Origin: Nocardia neocaledoniensis
GTDB taxonomy: Bacteria; Actinomycetota; Actinomycetes; Mycobacteriales; Mycobacteriaceae
Assembly (NCBI RefSeq): GCF_003182135.1
Contig: NZ_QGTL01000003.1
Span: 434,001-498,000 of the forward strand
Length of the DNA: 64,000 bases
Reading direction: 5' to 3'
Both the position numbers and the translations under genes were made by a program. Positions 7,257 to 13,574 of the stretch are shown piece after piece; the first letter of the stretch is position 1; every line of letters starts with the position of its first letter. The notes beneath the pieces are model-generated. The model was not told the DNA's origin. It made no database searches and saw only the letters and a program-made list of their open reading frames with translations.

Positions 7257-9091
7257 CGTGTTTCCTCCACCAGGGCGAGCGTGCCGAGCGCGGCCTCGTT
7301 GATCTCCCACAGCCGCTGATACAGCCCACCGGCGGCGCGCAGGTCGGCGTGCGTGCCCTCCTCCACCAGGGTTCCGTTCTCCAGCACCAGGATCCGGTCG
7401 ACCGCGGTGATGGTGTGCAGGCGGTGCGCGATCACCAGCACGGTGCGCCCGGCGACGAGCGCGGCCAGCGCGTCCTGCACCGCCGCCTCGGACTCGGGAT
7501 CGGCGAAGGCGGTGGCCTCGTCGAGCACGAGCACCGGGGTGTCGGCGAGCAGCGCGCGGGCGATCGAGAGCCGTTGCGCCTCACCGCCGGACAGGACAGC
7601 GTCGGCGCCGATCTCGGAGTCGTAGCCGCGCGGCAGCGCCATGATCCGGTCATGGATCTGCGCCGCGCGGCAGGCGCGTTCGAGGGCTGCGTCGTCGACG
7701 TCGCGGCGCGCGATCAGCAGGTTCTCCCGGATCGAGCCGCGGATCAGACGCACGTCCTGGAAGACGAATCCGACGGTGCGATAGAGCTCTTCGCTGGTGA
7801 ACTCGCGGATGTCGCGGCCGTCGATGGTGATCCGGCCCGCGCCGACGTCGTAGAAACGGGGCAGCAGTTTGGCCAGGGTGGACTTGCCGGAGCCGCTCGG
7901 CCCGACCAGCGCGGTGATAGTGCCCGGGGTCAGCTCCAGGTCGATGCCGCGCAGCACGTCGTGGCCCGCGCGGTAGGCGAATTCGACGCCGTCGAAGCGG
8001 ACGACGCCGCCCTGCCCGGTGGCCGGGGTGGCCGACTCGACGACGGCCAGTTCGGGCGTCTGCTGCAGTTCGTGCAGGCGCAGCGCCGCCGCGCCACCGG
8101 CCCGCAGCGCCTGCGAGCCGTAGCCGAGGCCGAGCAGCGAACTGCCGATCCCGAGGCCGACCAGCAGGAACGGCAGCAGGTCGAGCGGTTCCACCCAGTC
8201 CAGGCCGACGAAGGCCAGCCCGCCGACGAGCACGATCAGCATCACGAACACCGGCATCACCACGATGTCGGAGGCCGACTGCACCCGGATGATGGGCAAC
8301 TTCAGTCGCTGCGCCGCGGCCACCTGGCCGTCGACGGCGGTCTGGAACTCGGTGTGCGCCTTGCCCGCCTGCCCGAACGCGCGCACCACCTGGATGCCGT
8401 CGACGAACTCGATGGTGGCCTCGGCGGTGCGCCGCTCCCAGCGGGTGTAGACGGCGAGGCGGTCGCGGCCGTCGCGGTCCATGATCCGGCCGAACAGCAC
8501 GAAGTAGGCGATCAGCGGAATCAGCAGCACCAGGGTGAGCCGCCAGTCCACGGTGAACAGGTAGCCGAGGGTGACCAGCGGCACCACCAGGGCGCCGACG
8601 AACTCCAGCCGGGCGTGCGCGACGAGGTAGTGCAGGGCCTCCACGTCGTCGCGCAGGTAGGTCTTCACCTCGCCGGAGCTGCGCTCGCCGAACCAGCCGA
8701 GCGGCACCCTGGTGAGTTTGTCGGCCAGCAGCCTGCGCAGCGTCAGCTGGTAGCCGGCGTCGAGGGCATGCGACCAGGTCAGCGCCACGGCCTGCAACAG
8801 CGCGCGCACGACGAGCACCGCCACGGCCGCGCCGAACGCCCACCACACGCGATCGGTGTCGACCGGGGTCGCGAGCAGTTCCCGGCAGGCCTGCACGATC
8901 AGCAGGAAGGGCACGACGGTGCACACCGAGGCGATGGCGACGAGCAGGCTCGCGATCGTCAGCATGCCCGAGACCGGCGCCAGAATCTCCTTGCGCGCCC
9001 GCGCTTCCTGTTGTTTACGCGCTTTCGCCGCCGCCTTGGGCGGCCGGTTGCCCGACTCCGCCCCCGGCGGCGGCGCTACCTGCACCGTCAT
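7253..9091 (-). CDS. irtA: IrtA-like ABC transporter half without the SIP domain
   Basis: 612-residue TMD-NBD protein. The first 45 residues are charged and Ala/Lys-rich, followed by six membrane segments and an NBD with Walker A (GPSGSGKST), signature LSGGEAQRLSIARALL and Walker B VLVLDEATAFADPESE, the last of which closely resembles Mycobacterium IrtA. Unlike mycobacterial IrtA there is no N-terminal siderophore-interaction domain; that function is the separate gene at 2788-3495. Start is ATG at 9091 (MTVQVAPPPG) with a GAGG-rich stretch before it; the frame is open upstream to 9208, but that would run through the iron box. First gene of a two-gene operon. Confidence 0.85.
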   Translation of the reverse strand: MTVQVAPPPGAESGNRPPKAAAKARKQQEARARKEILAPVSGMLTIASLLVAIASVCTVVPFLLIVQACRELLATPVDTDRVWWAFGAAVAVLVVRALLQAVALTWSHALDAGYQLTLRRLLADKLTRVPLGWFGERSSGEVKTYLRDDVEALHYLVAHARLEFVGALVVPLVTLGYLFTVDWRLTLVLLIPLIAYFVLFGRIMDRDGRDRLAVYTRWERRTAEATIEFVDGIQVVRAFGQAGKAHTEFQTAVDGQVAAAQRLKLPIIRVQSASDIVVMPVFVMLIVLVGGLAFVGLDWVEPLDLLPFLLVGLGIGSSLLGLGYGSQALRAGGAAALRLHELQQTPELAVVESATPATGQGGVVRFDGVEFAYRAGHDVLRGIDLELTPGTITALVGPSGSGKSTLAKLLPRFYDVGAGRITIDGRDIREFTSEELYRTVGFVFQDVRLIRGSIRENLLIARRDVDDAALERACRAAQIHDRIMALPRGYDSEIGADAVLSGGEAQRLSIARALLADTPVLVLDEATAFADPESEAAVQDALAALVAGRTVLVIAHRLHTITAVDRILVLENGTLVEEGTHADLRAAGGLYQRLWEINEAALGTLALVEETR

Positions 9092-9133
9092 AACGTTCTC
9101 GCCCTCTCGACTGTCCACGGCATTGCGCCAAGG

Positions 9134-9152
9134 GTAGGTTAGCCTAAGTTGA
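9134..9152. promoter_or_regulatory. IdeR-type iron box upstream of irtA-irtB
   Basis: GTAGGTTAGCCTAAGTTGA matches the reverse-complement form of the IdeR consensus at 15 of 19 positions, with an unbroken 13-base core. It lies 43 bases before the irtA start and 121 bases before the divergent small ORF. Confidence 0.75.
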
Positions 9153-9272
9153 GCGGTTGTGGCTCTCCGGGGAAGGTTGTGTGAACTGCCGGTCAACCCC
9201 CTCGGCAATTCGACATTCCGGGCGTAATTTTCTCCCTACCTCTCAGAGACTTTCAGCGGCGGGAGCACGAAA

Positions 9273-9464
9273 ATGTTTGTCACATCAATTATTTCGACAA
9301 TCGCGGACTGTCAGGCCGATCCCGGAAAGCTCACGCCCGAGCAGGCGCATCGGGCCATGCAGATACACCTCGAATGCAGCGTGGATCTGTGCCGGGTGCG
9401 CCGCCGCGCACGCCATACTCTCGTCGAGGCGAAATTGATGGTGCTCGATCAGCGAGCCGGTTGA
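9273..9464 (+). CDS. Small conserved-type hypothetical protein (63 aa)
   Basis: ATG at 9273 is preceded by GGGAG at 9261-9265 with seven bases of spacing, which supports real translation. The protein reads MHL/CR-type: MQIHLECSVDLCRVRRRARH in the middle, with two cysteines five residues apart followed by an arginine-rich patch. Similar short proteins with an HLxCxxxxCRxRxxA core recur in Nocardia and relatives as I recall them, with no known function. It is divergent from irtA, 25 bases before the glycolipid-binding gene and probably co-transcribed with it. No function assigned. Confidence 0.6.
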   Translation: MFVTSIISTIADCQADPGKLTPEQAHRAMQIHLECSVDLCRVRRRARHTLVEAKLMVLDQRAG

Positions 9465-9489
9465 CCGGCCCGATTTCGGGAATTCCTCG

Positions 9490-10068
9490 ATGGTGTTCAC
9501 TCCCCTGCCCGCCTCGGCCGCCTGGTTGCATCGCGAGGCGCGCACCGGATTCGAAGTGACCTATTTCCGCGACGACGCGCGCGGGGTGATCATCGAAGGG
9601 TGCGCGACCGCGGTGGAGGACGGTCACGTCTGGGCCGTCGACTACCGGCTCCGTGTCGACGGCAGCTGGCACACGCGCTCGGCGCAGATCACCGGCCGCT
9701 ACCCGGCGGCCCGGCGCTCGCTGGTGCTGCACTCGGACGGGCTCGGCCGCTGGCAGGTCGACGGCGTGCACGCCCCGCAGCTCGACGGCTGTCTCGACGT
9801 GGACCTCGAGGCATCGGCCTGCACCAACACGCTGCCCGTGCACCGGCTCCGCCTCGCCGTCGGCGACGCCGCGCACGCGCCTGCGGTCTACGTGCGCGCC
9901 ACGGACCTCGGCGTCTCCCGGCTCTCGCAGCACTACCGCAGGATCGTCGACGGCGCTGGTCAGCGCTATGACTACAGCGCCGAGGCCTTCGATTTCCAGG
10001 CCACGCTCGAGTACGACGCGGCCGGGCTGATCGTCGACTATCCGGGGCTGGCCGAACGCGCGGGCTGA
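9490..10068 (+). CDS. Putative glycolipid-binding protein (PF06475/DUF1089 type)
   Basis: 192-residue protein matching the putative glycolipid-binding family throughout: Asp-Tyr-x-x-x-x-Asp-x-x-Trp (VDYRLRVDGSWHTRSAQITG), GLGRWQVDGVHAPQLDGCLD, then VDLEASACTNTLPVHRLRL and a C-terminal LEYDAAGLIVDYPGLAER. The family has a lipoprotein-carrier-like barrel and unproven ligands. No signal peptide is visible. It lies 25 bases after the small ORF and 20 bases before the pseudouridine synthase, so the three could form one transcript. Confidence 0.8.
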   Translation: MVFTPLPASAAWLHREARTGFEVTYFRDDARGVIIEGCATAVEDGHVWAVDYRLRVDGSWHTRSAQITGRYPAARRSLVLHSDGLGRWQVDGVHAPQLDGCLDVDLEASACTNTLPVHRLRLAVGDAAHAPAVYVRATDLGVSRLSQHYRRIVDGAGQRYDYSAEAFDFQATLEYDAAGLIVDYPGLAERAG

Positions 10069-10088
10069 GACCCGGCGAGACTGGTGTC

Positions 10089-11033
10089 ATGCGACGCAGG
10101 CAGCAGCCGCCGCTGCCCAAGCGGCACGGCCTCGACCCCGCCCGGCTCCGGCTCCCGGAGGACGGGCCGTGGACGACGGTGCGTGACCACCTGGTCGAGC
10201 GGCTGCCGCGGGTGGATCCGGCCCGCATCGACGAGATGCTGCGCGCGGGCGAGATCGTCGATCTGGACGGACCGCTCGCCCCGGACGCGCCGTTCGTCCC
10301 CGGCGGTGCGGTGTGGTTCCACCGGGATCTGCCGGTGGAGCGGGAGGTGCCGTTCGAGATCGGGATCGTGCACCGCGACGACGACATCCTGGTGGTCGAC
10401 AAGCCGCACTTCCTGGCGACGATCCCGCGCGGACAGCACATCCTGCAGACCGCGCTGGTCCGGCTGCGCCGCGAGCTCGATCTGCCCGACCTCATCCCGG
10501 CGCACCGGCTCGACCGGGTGACCGCCGGGCTGGTGCTGTTCGTGGTGAACCCGGCCGCGCGCGGCGCCTATCAGACGATGTTCCACCGCCGGACCGTCCG
10601 CAAGGAGTACGAGGCCGTCGCGCCCTACGATCCGGGGCTGGAGCTGCCGCGCGTGGTGCGCAGCCGGATCGTCAAGGAGAAGCAGGTGCTCGCCGCCTAC
10701 GAGGTCGACGGCGAGCCCAACGCCGAGACCGAGGTGGAGCTCACCGAACACCGCGACGGGCTCGGCCGGTACCGGCTGCGGCCACACACCGGGCGGACCC
10801 ACCAGCTGCGGCTGCACATGAACAGCCTCGGGGTGCCGATCCTCGGCGACGATTTCTATCCGGTCCTCACCGACAAATCCGTCGACGATTACACCCGCCC
10901 GCTGCAGTTGCTGGCCGCCTCGCTGGAATTCACCGACCCCCGCAGCGGGCAGCCGCGCCGTTTCGAGACGCGGCGCACGCTGCAGGCATGGACGGACCCG
11001 GCGGGTTGGGCCGCGGGTGCCCAGCCCACGTAA
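10089..11033 (+). CDS. RluA-family pseudouridine synthase
   Basis: 314 residues. The catalytic motif HRLDRVTAGLVLF (Asp near 141) is followed by the RluA-type segments YQTMFHRRTVRKEYEAVAPY, GRYRLRPHTGRTHQLRLHMNSLGVPILGDDFYP and PLQLLAASLEFTDP. The enzyme isomerises uridine in rRNA or tRNA; the target base cannot be read. The arginine/glutamine-rich N-terminus may include an S4-like region (residues 25-75). Start is ATG at 10089. Confidence 0.9.
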   Translation: MRRRQQPPLPKRHGLDPARLRLPEDGPWTTVRDHLVERLPRVDPARIDEMLRAGEIVDLDGPLAPDAPFVPGGAVWFHRDLPVEREVPFEIGIVHRDDDILVVDKPHFLATIPRGQHILQTALVRLRRELDLPDLIPAHRLDRVTAGLVLFVVNPAARGAYQTMFHRRTVRKEYEAVAPYDPGLELPRVVRSRIVKEKQVLAAYEVDGEPNAETEVELTEHRDGLGRYRLRPHTGRTHQLRLHMNSLGVPILGDDFYPVLTDKSVDDYTRPLQLLAASLEFTDPRSGQPRRFETRRTLQAWTDPAGWAAGAQPT

Positions 11034-11085
11034 TCGATTTCACCCGGCCGTTTCCGTTTCGTGATATTTCCGTACACTCGATCGG

Positions 11086-11817
11086 GTGTCCGTTCCCGTC
11101 GCCGAACCCCGACCCCGGCTGCACGCCTATATCGATATCGCCGTGGTCGTCGTCGTGCTGGCAGGCACGAACTTGATCGCGCACTTCACCACCGCGTGGG
11201 CCAATATCGTCACCGTGCCGATCGCGGCGTTCGCGCTGCTGGCGCTGATGCGCAAGCGCGGGCTCGGCTGGGCCGAACTCGGCCTCTCGCCGCGGCACTG
11301 GCGGCGCGGGACGATCTACGCGCTCGGCGCGGTCGGCATCGTGCTCGCGGCCGTGGCGATCGGGGCGTTGCTGCCGGTGACCAGGCCGTTCTTCCTGGCC
11401 GATCGGTACGCCACCATCTCCGGCGCGCTGATCGCGTCGATGATCGTCATCCCCTTGCAGACCGTCATCCCCGAGGAGCTGGCCTTCCGCGGCGTGCTGC
11501 ACGGGACGCTCGATCGGGTGCTCGGCGTGCGCGGGCTGTTCGCGGCGGGCTCACTGCTGTTCGGGCTCTGGCACATCGCTTCGTCGCTCGGTCTGACCAG
11601 CGGTAACGCCGGGCTGTCCGGGATCGTCGGCGGCGGGCTGCTCGGTCAGATCGTCGGCATCGCGCTGGCTGTCGCGGCCACCGCCGCCGCGGGGGTCGTC
11701 TTCACCTGGTTGCGCAGGCGCAGCGGCAGCCTGCTCGCGCCCATCGCCCTGCACTGGTCGCTCAACGGCGCGGGCGCGCTCGCCGCGGCCATCGTCTGGC
11801 ACACCGCGCTGCGCTGA
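11086..11817 (+). CDS. CPBP (CAAX/ABI-type) intramembrane glutamic protease
   Basis: 243-residue polytopic membrane protein with roughly seven hydrophobic stretches. The CPBP motifs are present: PEELAFRGVLHG (EExxxR, near 129), FGLWHIASS (His) and LAPIALHWSLNGAG (His and Asn in the last segment). Start is GTG at 11086. Bacterial members process or retain membrane proteins or peptides; no target is visible here. It ends one base before the convergent TetR gene, with no terminator between them. Confidence 0.85.
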   Translation: MSVPVAEPRPRLHAYIDIAVVVVVLAGTNLIAHFTTAWANIVTVPIAAFALLALMRKRGLGWAELGLSPRHWRRGTIYALGAVGIVLAAVAIGALLPVTRPFFLADRYATISGALIASMIVIPLQTVIPEELAFRGVLHGTLDRVLGVRGLFAAGSLLFGLWHIASSLGLTSGNAGLSGIVGGGLLGQIVGIALAVAATAAAGVVFTWLRRRSGSLLAPIALHWSLNGAGALAAAIVWHTALR

Positions 11818-11818
11818 G

Positions 11819-12475
11819 TCAGCGGTCCTGCGCCAGGGCCGGGTCGGTGGCCCGGACGGCGGCGAAGACGCCCGCGGCGACCTCGACGAGGTCGTCCGGA
11901 GCGGTCGCGCTGCCGTCCATCAGCCAGTCGACGAGCAGGTGGTTGACGCCGCCGACCACCGTGACGCAGGTCAGGCGGCTGTGCTCGGACAGCGGCTCGG
12001 CGCGTGCCGTGGCCCACAGACCCGCCACCAGCTCGGCGTACTCGCGCAGCACGCCGTGCCGCCGTGCCTCCATCCGCGCGGAGACGCCGACCACCTCGAT
12101 CAGCACCACCCGCGCACGGCGGGGATCCTCGGTGAGGTAGCCGATGAACGCGGCCAGACCCGCGGCGATCAGGCCGTCCAGCTCCTCCTCCGACGCGTGC
12201 AACGCCGCCAGGGTGCGCTCGCGCAGGGCCGCGGTGAGTTCGTCGTAGAGCGCCGACAAACAGGCCTCGCGATCGCGGAACGACTCGTAGAAATAGCGCT
12301 CGGTGAGTCCGGCGATGCCGCACAGCTGCTTCACCGAACCCGCCGCGTACCCCTGGGTGCCGAACAGTTCGAGCGCGGCGGCGAGCAAGGCCGCGCGGCG
12401 CTGCTGGACGCGCTCCTCGGTGGTGCGGCCCGAGTACCGCCGACCCGCCGGACGATCGGCGGAATCCTCTGTCAT
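11819..12475 (-). CDS. TetR-family transcriptional regulator
   Basis: 218-residue regulator with an N-terminal TetR helix-turn-helix (RRAALLAAALELFGTQGYAAGSVKQLCGIAGLTERYFYESFRDREACL, residues about 25-75) and a ligand-binding core. Start is ATG at 12475 (MTEDSADRPAG). A longer reading frame exists upstream but runs through the palindromic operator and antisense to the SDR gene. Divergent from the SDR gene, with a perfect palindrome in between, so it most likely represses itself and the SDR (inference from layout). Confidence 0.9.
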   Translation of the reverse strand: MTEDSADRPAGRRYSGRTTEERVQQRRAALLAAALELFGTQGYAAGSVKQLCGIAGLTERYFYESFRDREACLSALYDELTAALRERTLAALHASEEELDGLIAAGLAAFIGYLTEDPRRARVVLIEVVGVSARMEARRHGVLREYAELVAGLWATARAEPLSEHSRLTCVTVVGGVNHLLVDWLMDGSATAPDDLVEVAAGVFAAVRATDPALAQDR

Positions 12476-12520
12476 CGACGCCTGTCCTTCTGTGCGACTG
12501 CGTGGAATACTAGGCGCAAA

Positions 12521-12546
12521 TTTCTGACATGACGACATGTCAGAAA
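12521..12546. promoter_or_regulatory. TetR operator palindrome in the TetR/SDR divergent promoter
   Basis: Perfect 11-bp arms TTTCTGACATG and CATGTCAGAAA separated by ACGA. It lies 45 bases before the regulator start and 32 bases before the SDR start, as expected for a repressor site controlling both. Confidence 0.8.
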
Positions 12547-12578
12547 GCGTGTTCCCGCTGCATCGAAAGGCTTCGCCG

Positions 12579-13415
12579 ATGAAACGCACCCATGCCGGGC
12601 TGGTCGTCGCTGTCACCGGTGGCGCCGCGGGCATCGGCCGCGAGATCGCCGGGCAGTTCGCCGCGGCGGGCGCCCGTGTCTGCATCGGCGACCTGTCCGG
12701 GACGGCGGCGCGCGCGACCGCACGGGAGCTACCCGGGACGGTGCACGGGTGCGAACTCGACGTCACCGACGAGCGGTCCTTCCACGACTTCCTCGCCACC
12801 ACCGAGGCGCTGCTCGGGCCGATCGACGTGCTGGTCAACAATGCCGGGGTGATGTGGGTCGGCGCGTTCGACGCCGAGCCCGACACCGCGACGGCGCGGA
12901 TGCTCGCGGTGAACCTGCACGGGGTGATCCGCGGCGTGCGACTGGCAGCCCCAGCGATGCGCACACGCGGTCGCGGACACATCGTCACCATCGCCTCGAT
13001 CGCGGCCAAGGTCTCGCCCGCCGGGGAATCCACCTACGCCGCCACCAAACACGGCGTCCTCGGCTACCTGACCGGCGTCCGCGAGGAACTGCGCGGCAGC
13101 GGTGTCGAACTGACCGCGATCATGCCCGGCGTGGTCGACACCGAACTCGCGGCCGGAACCGCCACCGGCGCGGCGAAACTCCTCCAGCCCGCGGATGTCG
13201 CCCGTGCCGTGCTCGCCGTCGTCGAACGACCGCGCTTCGAGGTCGTGCTGCCCGCGGAGGTCGGCCCGCTGCTGCGGCTGGCCGGGCTGCTCCCCCAGCG
13301 TGCGCGCGACCTCGTGCTGCGCCGCACCGTGCCGAATCAGGTCGCCGCCGTTGGCTCTTCGTCGGCGCGCGCGGACTACGAGCGACGGATCACCCGACCC
13401 GATCCGCGCGAATAG
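12579..13415 (+). CDS. Short-chain dehydrogenase/reductase
   Basis: 278-residue classical SDR: cofactor motif VTGGAAGIGREIA (TGxxxGIG), NNAGVM near 90, and the catalytic Ser plus YAATK (TIASIAAKVSPAGESTYAATKH). NAD(P)-dependent oxidoreductase of unknown substrate. The ATG at 12579 has a GAAAGG site eight bases before it; an in-frame ATG at 12537 falls inside the palindrome and is rejected. Controlled in all likelihood by the divergent TetR protein. Confidence 0.88.
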   Translation: MKRTHAGLVVAVTGGAAGIGREIAGQFAAAGARVCIGDLSGTAARATARELPGTVHGCELDVTDERSFHDFLATTEALLGPIDVLVNNAGVMWVGAFDAEPDTATARMLAVNLHGVIRGVRLAAPAMRTRGRGHIVTIASIAAKVSPAGESTYAATKHGVLGYLTGVREELRGSGVELTAIMPGVVDTELAAGTATGAAKLLQPADVARAVLAVVERPRFEVVLPAEVGPLLRLAGLLPQRARDLVLRRTVPNQVAAVGSSSARADYERRITRPDPRE

Positions 13416-13529
13416 CTGTCCGGGTCGTTCGCCCTGGACTGACCGCCGCGCCGGGCCGTTCGCACCGGTGCGATCGTCCGTTGTCGTTGACCGGCGACCG
13501 GTCGGCGTTTACGCTCTCTGGCAATCACA

Positions 13530-13557
13530 CATATGTTCGATAGTCCATATGTTCGAG
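13530..13557 (+). repeat. Two CATATGTTCGA direct repeats before the four-TM/HTH gene
   Basis: CATATGTTCGA occurs at 13530-13540 and again at 13547-13557, 17 bases apart, in an AT-rich patch 18-45 bases before the start codon. Each copy carries the GTTCGA half-site of the actinobacterial LexA box with the correct ATAT spacer; the opposite half-sites (TCACAC and TAGTCC) are imperfect. Confidence 0.5.
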
Positions 13558-13574
13558 TGACCGGAAGGCGCCAG

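Noticed and set aside
10130-11176. Alternative-frame ORFs over the pseudouridine synthase and CPBP genes.
   Set aside because: Products are Arg/Ala/Pro repeats from shifted high-GC codons; the chosen frames carry catalytic motifs.
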